Both the position numbers and the translations under genes were made by a program. From an uncultured Eubacteriales bacterium (GTDB lineage Bacteria > Bacillota > Clostridia > Peptostreptococcales > Anaerovoracaceae), in NCBI GenBank assembly GCA_910583765.1, contig CAJTYS010000023.1, forward strand, positions 1 to 64,000: 64,000 nt of DNA. The letters run 5' to 3'. This document shows positions 17,043 to 26,900 of the stretch, in pieces. Positions within the stretch are counted from its first letter, which is position 1; every line of letters starts with the position of its first letter. The notes beneath the pieces are model-generated. The model was not told the origin of the DNA. It did no database searches and worked only from the letters and a program-made list of their open reading frames with translations.

Positions 17043-19217
17043 TTATACCATCTGGCGATTGACCATTTCCGCGAACTGTCCATTTAGAGCCACCAGTTCA
17101 TCGAAGGTGCCGTCCTCCACGATTCGGCCTTTATCCAAGAAGATGATCCGGTCACACTTGCGTATGGTAGAAAGCCGGTGGGCAATGACAATGCGGGTAC
17201 ACCTCAAACGATCCAGGGACTGAGCCACCTGATTTTGCGTGATGTTGTCCAAAGCAGAGGTGGCTTCGTCAAAGATCAAGATCCGAGGCTTTGGCGCGAT
17301 GGCGCGAGCGATCATTAGGCGCTGCTTTTGGCCGCCGGAAATGCCCCCGCTTCCCTCTGAGATCAGGGTGCGGATCCCCATGGGCATATTGGCGATATCC
17401 TCTGACATCCCTGCCATATCCAGAGCTTCCATGGCTTCATCCACAGTCAGCCAAGGGGCAGAGACAATGACATTGGAATAGATATCTCCTGCCATCAGCT
17501 TTCCATTTTGAAGGACAACGCCGATATTTCGCCGCACAGAACGGATGTCCAGAGATTCCAATTCCTTTGCGTCGTAGTAGACCGCGCCTTTTTGTGGTTT
17601 TTCAAAACCTAACATCAAACGGATCAGGGTGGATTTTCCGCACCCCGTTTTCCCTACGATAGCCACATATTGGTTGGCTTTGATGCTTAGGCTCAAGTCA
17701 TCAATGACATTGGGGCCATCTTCCTGGTACGCAAAAGACACATGGTTGAGCTCAACGGAACCCCGAAGCTTTGTCAAAGGTTTTCGGTTAGGAGAAAGTT
17801 CTGGAGCGGTTTTCATAATAGGGTTAACCATTTCCAACATAGGCTTGATTTCCGCCACAGAGTTAGCGATGCCTCCCAACTGCAAGAGTGCGCTGCTGAC
17901 CATGCCATAAGCCGCGTAGAAAGCCATGTAGGACGCAGTGTCCACCTGTGCCAGAGCCGCGGAGGCGAAGATCACTAAAAGGGCGCCAAAGGAAAATATC
18001 ACGCTGATGGTTGATCCCAGCTTGATGATCAGAGGAGGATGGTACTGGCAATGGGCTTTTTCCTTGTAAAAGCCTGCCCACCTGGCGAACATCCTCTTTT
18101 CTGCGTTGGCCAGCTTGATTTTCTGTATCCCCGATATGAGGGCAAAAACGATTCCCTGCAATTTTGCGGAAGCCTTCATCAAATCTCGCTGGTGATTGAT
18201 TTGCAGATAACTGGACAAAATGGTATAGGCCACATTGAGAAGCAGCACGATGATGGTTGGTAGCACCATAGCAGGCGCGTATGACCACATCTGAGCCACA
18301 TACACCAGGGAAAAAATGGATGTCAGGCTGGAGGAAAGAATCGCGTCCTTCAGCACCGAGCATAGCTCACTCACAGAGGATAGTCTGGAGGCCAATTCAC
18401 CGGAAGAGTATCCGTTAAAAAAGGATGCCGGAAGATTGAGCAAACGAGCCATTGCCGCACTCTTGACCTGGATGTTCATCTTTGTCTCAATGCTGGCGGA
18501 AAGCACCTTGTTGGTGACGGAAAAGAGGGACTGGGCAATCAAAGCGGCAATCAAAAATATGGCCACCGGAGCCGCGGTCTCCATTTTTCCAAGAGGGATC
18601 ACGTCTTGAAAAAAGCGTTGTGTCGCAAAAGGCGTGACCATGCCAATCAGTGTCACCACTAACGTCATAAGGCAAATCTTGGCATAATCCCATGGGCTAA
18701 GGGATCTGGCAATGAACCACACAAGATCCGCGATGTTGAGACTTTTTTGAGGGAAAGCTTTGTAAAAGCAAAAGGCATCCAGCTCTATGTTTTTTGCGAT
18801 ACGGGAAGTGACATGCTGATATTTCCCTTTAGCTTTGTCATAATACCGATATCCTTTCACGGATGGAAGCAAGGCGATGACGGTTCCATCCTTCAGGCTC
18901 CCCAGAAGGGGACCGATTCCGTCTCTGTACCAATGGTCTGTCAACTCCACTCTGCGGCGCATGACACCAGTGGGACGAAGCATGAATTCCAACCGCTCGT
19001 TCATGCTTTTCAGATCATCGGGAACATCTATTAGATCAAGACGCAAATACCGAAAGATTTCTTCAATGGCTCTTTGTGCGTCCACCTGGTTTTGTTCCAT
19101 GGAGGCCGTTGTTTTTCCTGGGCCAGTGATCACTTCGGACAACTGCTGAAACGAGTTTTCAAACATTTGCTCATCCAGCTCTCTGCGCATGGTCAATTGT
19201 TCTTTCAAAAAACCCAT
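17043..19217 (-). CDS. NHLM-type bacteriocin export ABC transporter (no peptidase domain)
   Basis: 724 aa. An N-terminal domain of about 160 residues (with LPSVKGYRYYDKAKGKY) precedes six membrane helices and an ABC ATPase with Walker A GKTGCGKST, signature SGGQKQRL and Walker B ILIFDEATSAL. This fits the second ABC protein of NHLM systems (TIGR03797-like, by memory of the family). It likely pairs with the C39-ABC at 19238 as a heteromeric exporter. AAAGGAG lies before the ATG, 20 bases after the preceding stop. Confidence 0.85.
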   Translation of the reverse strand: MGFLKEQLTMRRELDEQMFENSFQQLSEVITGPGKTTASMEQNQVDAQRAIEEIFRYLRLDLIDVPDDLKSMNERLEFMLRPTGVMRRRVELTDHWYRDGIGPLLGSLKDGTVIALLPSVKGYRYYDKAKGKYQHVTSRIAKNIELDAFCFYKAFPQKSLNIADLVWFIARSLSPWDYAKICLMTLVVTLIGMVTPFATQRFFQDVIPLGKMETAAPVAIFLIAALIAQSLFSVTNKVLSASIETKMNIQVKSAAMARLLNLPASFFNGYSSGELASRLSSVSELCSVLKDAILSSSLTSIFSLVYVAQMWSYAPAMVLPTIIVLLLNVAYTILSSYLQINHQRDLMKASAKLQGIVFALISGIQKIKLANAEKRMFARWAGFYKEKAHCQYHPPLIIKLGSTISVIFSFGALLVIFASAALAQVDTASYMAFYAAYGMVSSALLQLGGIANSVAEIKPMLEMVNPIMKTAPELSPNRKPLTKLRGSVELNHVSFAYQEDGPNVIDDLSLSIKANQYVAIVGKTGCGKSTLIRLMLGFEKPQKGAVYYDAKELESLDIRSVRRNIGVVLQNGKLMAGDIYSNVIVSAPWLTVDEAMEALDMAGMSEDIANMPMGIRTLISEGSGGISGGQKQRLMIARAIAPKPRILIFDEATSALDNITQNQVAQSLDRLRCTRIVIAHRLSTIRKCDRIIFLDKGRIVEDGTFDELVALNGQFAEMVNRQMV

Positions 19218-19237
19218 AAGGGGATCTCCTTTCTTGA

Positions 19238-21382
19238 TTATTCCGTAGTAATTAATTCTCGATACAAGCCGTCTTGATGGATAAGTTCTTCGTGGGTTCC
19301 TCTTTGCTGCTCGACGCCTTGATCCAATACAATGATCTGATCACAATCCCGTATCGTAGAGAGCCGATGGGCAATCACAATGGATGTGATCCCTCTTTCC
19401 TTTAATGCTTCAATGACTTCAAACTCCGTTTTGGCATCCAGGGCACTGGTGGCTTCGTCCAGAATGACCACTGTGGGATCCTGCGCCAGGACCCGAGCCA
19501 TTTCCATCCTCTGCCGCTGACCTCCGGAAAAGTTCTTGCCGCCTTCCAGAAGACGGGTGTTATATCCGTCTCTCAAAAGGATGTCATCGTGGATTCGAGC
19601 GTCACGAGCCGCCAAAATGACTTCAAAGTTTTCAATGGACTGGTCCCACATTTTGATATTGTTATTTATGGTATCCTCAAACAGGATAATGTCCTGATCC
19701 ACAACGGCGATGGAGCTGGAAAAGACCATTGGATCAATTTGCTTCCGGAGTTTTCCATCGTAAAGGATTTCTCCACTCCAGGGCTGGTACAGACCAGAAA
19801 TCAATTTGGCCAGGGTGGACTTTCCACAGCCGGAGCTTCCAACAAAGGCGATTTTGTCCCCCGGATGAATATGTAAACTAAAGTCGGAAAGCAGAGGAGG
19901 CTTGTTGGGGTTATAACCAAAAGTAAGGTTTTTGATCTCAATGTCGCCGCTCAGCTTTTGATCCCCTTCCAAGGACTGGGATTGGTCAAACCGGACATCT
20001 GGCTCCTGCTGCATCACGTCTTCTACCCGTTCCATGGAAGCCCGCAGTTCCTGCACGGCAGTAGTCGCTTGGGAAACCTCCAATGCTGGAGAAATAAAAG
20101 ACTGCAGCAAGCTTTGGAAGGCTAATAGCATTCCAGCTGTGAATTGGCCTTTTATGATCAATAGGCATCCCAAGATCAGAACGATCGCGTCTGACAAAGA
20201 CACCAGCAATTCTGGGATGGTGTTGAACAGACTGGTCATTCTCAGAACTCGATTGGCTTCATAGGATTCACTCGCCATGTATCCGGACCAGCGTTCAAAG
20301 AACCCGTTTTCACTTCCAGAGGCCTTGATGGTTTCAATCATTTCAATTCCTGACATGGTAGCACTGGAGCTCTTACCTTCTTCCCGCATGGCCACTCGAG
20401 TGATATCCATGGTTTTGCGAACAATAAACTGCGCGGACACCAAATTGACGACTGCCGCCAGAATGCCTACCAGTGTTAAAATCAGGCTGTACCGGATCAT
20501 GATAAATAGGTACAAAATCACTGTCAGCAAATTAATGGCCACAGGGGCTAGATCGTTAAGCAGGTTTTCTGTAATGCCTTCATTGGTAGTCTGTCTGGCC
20601 TGTAAATCCCCGGCGTAGCGCTGAGAAAAAAATCCCATGGGAAGCCGCAGAAGGTGCCACATGAATTCGCAGTTGGATGTAATGGCGAACTTTCCTCTTA
20701 TTCGCAGCAAATATGCGCTGTTTAAATAAGTTACGATCATATTAAAGACCAGGACACCCGCCATGCCTCCCAAAAACGGCCATAGCCACTCAGGATGCCT
20801 GCCAGGCAGGAGCTCATCGGTGAACACCTGGGAAAAAAGGGGTTCGGCAATGTCAACAGCGGCTGCCAGCAAGCTGGTAATAATGACAAACACGAAGGCG
20901 CCCATGGTTCCAGCCAGGCGTTTGCGGGCAAAACGAAAGACGCTGGCCGGCGCTCCGCCTTTTTCAAATTCATCTGAAGGTTCTCCATGGATGACAATGC
21001 CGGTAAAGGAGCGATCAAATTCGCTGATATCTACGATTACTCGCCCGCGGGCCGGGTCATTAAGCACCACTTTTTTCTTGTCGCCACCCTTAGTGCCACA
21101 AAATACGACAAAGTGGTTAAAGTTCCAGTGGATAATGCTGGGGACGGGAATTTCATCCACGTTCTCCGTTTCGTACCGATAGGCTTTCATGGCGAGTCCG
21201 TAATTTCTGCCTGCGTGAAACAGATCTTTAGCGCTGGCTCCATCGCGGGAGATGCCGCACTGAACGCGGGCTTCTTCCAAAGAGATCCATTTCCCATAGT
21301 AGGCTAAAATCATTGTCAGAGACGCTGCTCCGCATTCAAGAGCTTCCATCTGCATGATTACAGGTGTTTTTACTGCTTTCAT
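19238..21382 (-). CDS. NHLM-type C39 peptidase / ABC exporter
   Basis: 714 aa. The N-terminal C39 peptidase has Gln11 and Cys17 (QMEALECGAASL), His90 (NHFVVF) and an acidic residue in LNDPARG at about 109. Six membrane helices and an ABC ATPase follow (Walker A GSSGCGKST, signature FSGGQRQRM, Walker B VVILDEATSAL). C39-ABC proteins cut double-glycine leaders during export, matching peptides 1 and 2 at 6769-7294. It starts 6 bases after the adaptor gene ends. Confidence 0.9.
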   Translation of the reverse strand: MKAVKTPVIMQMEALECGAASLTMILAYYGKWISLEEARVQCGISRDGASAKDLFHAGRNYGLAMKAYRYETENVDEIPVPSIIHWNFNHFVVFCGTKGGDKKKVVLNDPARGRVIVDISEFDRSFTGIVIHGEPSDEFEKGGAPASVFRFARKRLAGTMGAFVFVIITSLLAAAVDIAEPLFSQVFTDELLPGRHPEWLWPFLGGMAGVLVFNMIVTYLNSAYLLRIRGKFAITSNCEFMWHLLRLPMGFFSQRYAGDLQARQTTNEGITENLLNDLAPVAINLLTVILYLFIMIRYSLILTLVGILAAVVNLVSAQFIVRKTMDITRVAMREEGKSSSATMSGIEMIETIKASGSENGFFERWSGYMASESYEANRVLRMTSLFNTIPELLVSLSDAIVLILGCLLIIKGQFTAGMLLAFQSLLQSFISPALEVSQATTAVQELRASMERVEDVMQQEPDVRFDQSQSLEGDQKLSGDIEIKNLTFGYNPNKPPLLSDFSLHIHPGDKIAFVGSSGCGKSTLAKLISGLYQPWSGEILYDGKLRKQIDPMVFSSSIAVVDQDIILFEDTINNNIKMWDQSIENFEVILAARDARIHDDILLRDGYNTRLLEGGKNFSGGQRQRMEMARVLAQDPTVVILDEATSALDAKTEFEVIEALKERGITSIVIAHRLSTIRDCDQIIVLDQGVEQQRGTHEELIHQDGLYRELITTE

Positions 21383-21388
21383 GTGTTT

Positions 21389-21991
21389 CTACTCACCTCT
21401 CTTTAACACCATGTCAATTGGGTGATATTCCGCTAAAATAACAAGCGCGGCCGCCTTTTCCGCTTGGGAGATCCGAGCCTGTTTCCCCTGCTGTGAGGAC
21501 CAGGCCAATCCGTTGGACGAACTCGCATCTTGTTTGAAAGAGATCGTGACGAGCTTTCCGCCCCCTTCTCCGTACATGGATTGGGCCAGCTCCTTGTTTC
21601 CCACAAGCTGAGTCAGGGTTTCCAGGGAAACTGGATAGGTAGTGATTTTTTCCACAGTCCCTTCGATATAGCCGTAATCGTCCCTGTCCGTGGAACCTGG
21701 CGAAATCTGAGCTTCCATGCCTGATCGCAGCCGGCTTGTGGTATCTTCATCCACGACGCAGGCAATACGATTGATTTGCTCCTTGCCGTCAGTAAGTAAG
21801 ATCCCTTCCAAAGATACGGATTCGGGAAGCACCGCGGCAAAGGCCCAGACCAGAGCGCCAGCTAGCACCAGCAACAATGCGCACACCAAGACAATAATGC
21901 TGGGAGTGGCTGTTCGGATATACCGATTCAACTGCTCTGGTGAAGAAACATTTTCTAAGGCGGTTTTTCGAAATAAATCATTTTTTTCCAT
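21389..21991 (-). CDS. NHLM-type secretion adaptor (HlyD-like, short form)
   Basis: 200 aa. One membrane helix (about 31-52) is followed by two beta-rich lipoyl/barrel segments (SLEGILLTDGKEQIN and YGYIEGTVEKITTYP). It resembles the NHLM secretion protein (TIGR03794-like) but lacks the long coiled coil of HlyD family members. In a one-membrane cell it probably links the ABC pair across the wall. First gene of the eight-gene operon; AGGAGG precedes the ATG. Confidence 0.75.
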   Translation of the reverse strand: MEKNDLFRKTALENVSSPEQLNRYIRTATPSIIVLVCALLLVLAGALVWAFAAVLPESVSLEGILLTDGKEQINRIACVVDEDTTSRLRSGMEAQISPGSTDRDDYGYIEGTVEKITTYPVSLETLTQLVGNKELAQSMYGEGGGKLVTISFKQDASSSNGLAWSSQQGKQARISQAEKAAALVILAEYHPIDMVLKRGE

Positions 21992-22023
21992 GCTTTACAC
22001 CTCCTATAAATATAAGCGGCCTC

Positions 22024-22041
22024 GGAAATTCTACAATTTCC
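22024..22041. promoter_or_regulatory. Perfect inverted repeat before the export operon
   Basis: GGAAATT-CTAC-AATTTCC, 33-50 bases upstream of the adaptor ATG, next to a further GGAAATAT on the minus strand. It is well placed as an operator. No ECF-type -35/-10 like those at 6615 and 16450 is visible here, so this promoter is probably controlled differently. Confidence 0.45.
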
Positions 22042-22110
22042 ATATTTCCGCTGTAATGGTACCCTAATAATGGTAGGCTTATTTGCTGGCTGTCACAAGC
22101 GCAGCGATTT

Positions 22111-22968
22111 CTAAACATTCGTATCAAGCCCTTTTCTTTTCTCTTCTATAATTTCTTTTATGTCCTCCCGTATCTGCGTGTACCGCATTTTCGGTATCGG
22201 AAGTTCGTCCCCTGTAATCAGGGTCAGCTTATATCGTTCGATCCTTGCCACATAGTTGCAGTTGACATAGTAGCTTCTATGCAGCCTGTAAAAATGTTCA
22301 GGCAGCTCTTCTTTCATTTCTTTAATCGAAGTCTGCACCTGTCTGTTTTTATTGACTAAATGCAGGATGCTTTCCCGTTCCAATGCTTCGATATACTGTA
22401 TCATGTCGGTATCCACAAAGCTCAATCCGCCATGTTCCTTAACGGAAAGTTTGCGGTTGCTGTGTTTTCCACTTTCTTTCAACAATTCCTGCACATACTG
22501 ATAGGTCTGGCGGCTGATCTGGACAGGGAAGACTTCATCGCCGACCAGTTCGCTGTACTCATTGGAAACATGCATGTGATATAGCTGATACCGGTCTTCT
22601 GCCATGCGATAACAGAATGTCAGCCGCTGTTTTCCCATGCAGATGATTTCTTCGTTTTCCGATGCGTACAGCATATATTCTCCAAGTACCATGAGCTGTT
22701 CATCATTCCCGGTTTCAATCTGGCGAAAATCCGGTTCTTCCAGCTCAAAAGGCGGCATGACAAAGTCATCCTTAAACTGTGCTTTGATTGCTTCTGCGCC
22801 ACAAACGGTAAGATTCCCGATATTGAGCCATACGCAGTCTTTGGCAAGCACGGAAAATAATGGTTCTGTGTTCAAATGGTAATATTCCCGTGCAATATAC
22901 AGGGTATCTTCGCAGATACTCTCTTTTTTGATGTCGATAAATACCACCTCTTTTCTGCGTGTTTTCAT
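22111..22968 (-). CDS. SnoaL-like / LytTR transcription regulator (copy 1)
   Basis: 285 aa from ATG 22968. The start is uncertain: no clear ribosome-binding site precedes it, a GAGGTGG lies just inside, and the frame is open to 23040. The N-terminal half looks like an NTF2/SnoaL fold (sensor-like); the C-terminal about 100 residues are a LytTR DNA-binding domain (LPEHFYRLHRSYYVNCNYV, ELPIPKMRYTQIR). LytTR proteins often control bacteriocin genes, and this gene is directly upstream of the exporter operon on the same strand, so it is a candidate regulator of it. A paralogue lies at 52546. Confidence 0.75.
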   Translation of the reverse strand: MKTRRKEVVFIDIKKESICEDTLYIAREYYHLNTEPLFSVLAKDCVWLNIGNLTVCGAEAIKAQFKDDFVMPPFELEEPDFRQIETGNDEQLMVLGEYMLYASENEEIICMGKQRLTFCYRMAEDRYQLYHMHVSNEYSELVGDEVFPVQISRQTYQYVQELLKESGKHSNRKLSVKEHGGLSFVDTDMIQYIEALERESILHLVNKNRQVQTSIKEMKEELPEHFYRLHRSYYVNCNYVARIERYKLTLITGDELPIPKMRYTQIREDIKEIIEEKRKGLDTNV

Positions 22969-23221
22969 AATATAATATATAAAAAATTTCTTGTAAAGGG
23001 AATTTACACCAATAGGGCATATAGTGTGTTGAATGTACAATGCATTCGTTTCTAAAATTAAAAAATGCCATATGCGCTCTTTCCGAGACTACTTTATTAT
23101 AGCGATCTGAACGCAACAAAAACGCAACAAGCCCCTGGCCAAATCTGAAAGAAGCCGAAGGGGTTTTAGATTTCACATTGATGTCTACTTTATTTTTTGA
23201 AAAAGTTTGCCAATTAAGTTT

Positions 23222-23253
23222 AATAGCCGTTTAGATATGCTTCTTGAAGAGAT
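23222..23253 (-). pseudogene. Tiny relic of an AAA/PD-(D/E)XK gene
   Basis: The minus strand reads SLQEAYLNGY, the same as the stretch after Walker B in the gene at 4604-6289 (PLQEAYLNGYW). Only about 30 bases remain, abutting the SDR relic. The gap 22969-23481 is otherwise without intact genes. Confidence 0.5.
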
Positions 23254-23255
23254 AT

Positions 23256-23417
23256 GCCGCAGAGGAATTCAATGCTTTAGTAAAATCAATCGTTTCATTG
23301 GGTAGGGTTGGAAAAGTGGAAGAGTTGGATGGACTGGTCACAATGCTCGCATCGGACGGTGCCTCCTACATCACAGGACAGACAATTCCGATTGATGGTG
23401 GAAAAACAGCAATTTAA
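23256..23417 (+). pseudogene. C-terminal relic of a short-chain dehydrogenase
   Basis: The frame reads AAEEFNALVKSIVSLGRVGK, then VEELDGLVTMLASDGASYIT, GQTIPIDGGKTAI and stop. The ASYITGQTIPIDGG segment is the C-terminal signature of classical SDR/FabG-like oxidoreductases. The first about 190 residues, including the Rossmann nucleotide-binding motif and catalytic Tyr-Lys, are missing. The gene's terminator at 23429-23466 survives. The neighbouring TetR gene may once have regulated it. Confidence 0.8.
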
Positions 23418-23428
23418 AAGCGAGTCCT

Positions 23429-23466
23429 GAAAAGGCTATTGCTATTTTGCGGGCAATAGCCTTTTT
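23429..23466. terminator. Rho-independent terminator (bidirectional)
   Basis: AAAAGGCTATTGC (23430-23442) pairs with GCAATAGCCTTTTT (23453-23466). It is a strong 13-bp stem between the SDR relic and the TetR gene. Confidence 0.85.
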
Positions 23467-23481
23467 GGTCATGTTCAGAGA

Positions 23482-23897
23482 TTATGTACGCCCTGTGTTG
23501 TCCTCAAAGGAATTTTGCCGTGGTAACTTCTGATCTATATAATAATCCACAAAATGGTCAATGGCTGCTTGTGTAAAAAGGCCATTTTTGACCAGCAAAT
23601 CAATTGCTTTATAATTCTTGTTGATATATTCTGCATAGCCTAGAATTTCGCACTGTTTTTCGATCATTGGGAAAAGCAGCAGCGGCATGCCTTCAATGAT
23701 ACCTTTTTCGATATCCTGAACCATACAGTAAATATCCTCATAATGGGCATAGAAGGTGGAGCGATTGACGTCTGCCACAGCGCAAAGTTCTTTAACAGTG
23801 ATTTTGTGCAGTGGTTTTTCATCCATTAAAGTCAGTAATGCATCTTTTAAAATGTTTTTTGAAAATGTGGATCTTTTTTTGATAAACGCACTGGCAT
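23482..23897 (-). pseudogene. TetR/AcrR-family regulator, frameshifted near the start
   Basis: ATG at 23897 follows AAGGAGG at good distance and reads MPVRLSKK, then runs into a stop. With one extra A in the A7 run (23874-23880) it continues RSTFSKNILKDALLTLMDEK, KPLHKITVKELCAVADVNRS and TFYAHYED, a typical TetR helix-turn-helix, to the stop at 23482. Without the shift only an N-truncated protein from 23826 is possible. The homopolymer makes slippage or a sequencing error possible. Confidence 0.75.
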
Positions 23898-23925
23898 TTT
23901 AATGAATCCTCCTTCTATTCGGTGG

Positions 23926-23958
23926 ATAAAGCGGCCTGTGGAAATAGAAACAGGCCGC
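23926..23958 (-). terminator. Terminator of the metalloprotease gene
   Basis: GCGGCCTGT and ACAGGCCGC form a 9-bp perfect stem (23931-23958), followed on the minus strand by TTTATCC, 15 bases after the stop. Confidence 0.75.
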
Positions 23959-23972
23959 GGACATAACAATTT

Positions 23973-26900
23973 TCACTTCACCGTTACTTTCACTTTTTGA
24001 TACAGGCCATTCTGCGCAACGCAGTATACCGTGCAGCTGCCGCGTTTTTTTCCGGCAATGACCCCTTCCTTGGACACCTTTGCCACAGACGGATTAGACG
24101 AGACATAACGTACCTTTTTATCAGCTTTACGTATTTTTTTCCCAGTCACCTTCACAGGGATACGGGCTTTTTTGCCAGACTTCACGCTTATGCGCGTCTT
24201 CGTGACCTGGATCTTGGCAGGATTGCCGTATTTTCCACCCTTTGTCGTACTATAGACAGTCAGAGATTTGGCCAGGGTCACTGATTTTTCTTCAAGTTTT
24301 TTGTAGGCTTTGACGTAATATTTGTATTGCGTTCCCTTTTTCAGCTTTTTGTGCGTCCACTTGACAGATTTTTTGCTGACTGTCTGGAGCCGTTTATATT
24401 TTCCATTGGATTTCGCTCCATATATTTCGTATCCATCCGCTGACTTCACAGAGCTCCAGCGAAGCGTATGGGAGGTCTTAGACGCAGACACTTTGCAAAG
24501 GAGGAGCTGGGGATCCTTATCTTTCTTGCTGGTTTCGGTGCTTGGCTTGTCTGTGCCAACATTTGGTTTGCTAATCCCTGCGTCTAGATGAATGGAGCCA
24601 GCACCCGGAGTGCCAGTTTCCGTATCTGGCTGTTCGGGCTGCGCAGTATCTGGCTGCTTTGGTTCCTCAGGCTCCGTATTTCCCGGGGCCTCTCCTGGTG
24701 TGACTTCCGACTCCGGTGGCTCTATGGGCGCGGGGTCAGTGGCATAAATGGATTTACTAAAATCCTCTGTTTGGATCAAATATGCTTTGAATATTTCCTG
24801 TTTCAGACGTTCGACCTCTGTCGCCTGGGCTCGAATGTTATTGGAACCGCCCGACACTGGGGTGACATTTATGAGATCGTTTTCCACTGCCTCTTTCATC
24901 AGCATGCGCAGTGTTTCAAAATCATCGATAGTAAGGGACTGATTTTTCCACATAATGGTCACTGGTTTTAATTCATCGACATTTTCGATCCTTCTCTGAA
25001 ACATCGCTTTTTTAAAATCAGCCATGGTTTCATAAGCGCTGCCAAATATCTTTTTTAGCACATATCCATCTGACAGGATCGTCTGCTCTGATTGAGCAGC
25101 TTCTTTGTACTGGTTGGAGATATATGGGACCATGCCGCCGTAATATCCGTATTCGGCAAGGAGCTCAAAGGCCTGCCGCCGTATCATGGCATCGCCGCTC
25201 ACCCCATAGTCATTCTGTACTCCCGCATAATTAGCGCTAAAAAGCGGCACCACATAATAGCCGTCTCTTGCCATGGTTCCTGTTGTCTGTGTTCCGTTTA
25301 CTTCATAACGGGACGCGATAATGCTGTCACGGATCAGATCATCGATGGAGTTCAGCTTCTCCGCCTCATCCAGAGTCAGCTCTCTCACCGAATCCAGATT
25401 GTGCTTGGAGCCATCCGCGCCTTGATTATGTCGATTGTTTGGGTCCTCGATCTGTTCCAGTTTGTGGAACCACTTCTTTTTCTCCTCCGAGGTTTTCGTG
25501 AGCATGACATCGGCTTCTGCGTAATCCAGTGTATAAACCACATCCAGGATGCCGCGCATGTAGCTTTGCAAATCCGTTTCATCCTGGAACCGTTGAGGCC
25601 GGCCATTATGATATCGGTCGCTGGCAGCCAGGCGGTCATAGATCAAATTCAGATTAAAGGCTGGCGGATCATTCAGTTCGTAAGGCTCAAACATTCCTCT
25701 CGTATAGACCTCTGCCAGCATGCCGTCACGGGAGCCATGCCCGCCCAGCATTACCTGAGAAACAAGCATATGCGTCAGTTCATGGGCATAGGTGGCGAAT
25801 CCCCGTTCGGTCAAAGCCTTGGACACATAGTAACGGATGCGGTCGCCTTCTGCCACGCCATCGGCAAACATATAGGTGCCATACAAATTCAGGGGAGCAA
25901 TGAATTCTCTGACACCCAGGGAAGCGTTCTCTCCAAACTTATCTGACCATTGAATAGTCGTGTCAGGATCAATCCGCAGACTATCTAAAACAACCCGATT
26001 AGAAGAAAGCAGATTCTTCTTTTCCGGCTTTGCGATCCGGTGCCAAAAATCGATAAAAGCTTTCTGCTGTTCCGCGGCCTGTTCCAGCTGTAGCAGAAAT
26101 TTTTCACGGGATTCTTTATAACGCAGGGGATCTGTTCCTTTTAGGTCTCTATGGATATAACAATCCACGATTCCATATGTGATGGTAGCGGAGTTCGCGA
26201 TCACGTAGACGCTGTCTTCTGATACAGTGAGCAGCGGCAAAATATAGGCACGGGAAACCGCGTTATCATACAGCCTTTTGTAGATTCCGGCATCTTTGCT
26301 GTCCCAGGCAGATGGCTTTTCTAGCATATACGCAGGGCTCTCCTGGGAAAACCATTGGTTCATCGGCGTGTTCGGTATCCACTTTTGCCTGTTTTCTTCC
26401 AGAAAAGCGTTTAACGTCATAGAGGAAGTCACAGACCAAAAAAGCTTATTATAACCAAATACCTTGTCATTGTTGGAAATTTTTAAAGTCTCGCCTCCAG
26501 CGCCGCCGATTTTTATCAGCCAGTCCAGGACATCAGTGGAAACCCCGTAGGCACCAGGCTCATAAAGAAGAACGGCCTTGATATTGTGTCCGCCCATGTC
26601 AAAGTCGTACAGCCGCTCTAGGTATGTGAGCCCCAGCAGCAGTTTTTCTTTGTTCTGAAGGATTTTATTCGTAAAAAAGGCCGCGCCTTTGCTTTCTGCG
26701 TTAGAAGTATTGTCAACCACTCTTTGGATGATCGTTTCGATTTCTGTCTGCACGTCTGCGAAAGCCTCACCAAAAGACATGACCTTTATATTGTCCTGGT
26801 TCAGCTCCTTGATAACTTCTTCCTCTGTAATGCTATCAAAGGGTCTTCCGGTCCGCTTGAAGATTTCAGTTCTTTTATTCAGTTTTTCCGGCCCGGAATA

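Noticed and set aside
21992..22110. Third ECF-type promoter at the head of the exporter operon
   Set aside because: The TTGAAC / CGTAT pair with 18-base spacing is absent; only the palindrome is visible.
23100..23175. Possible attachment site or integrase end (ACGCAACA repeated, CCCCT/AGGGG hairpin)
   Set aside because: No integrase gene, no matching second copy in the window; too weak to call.
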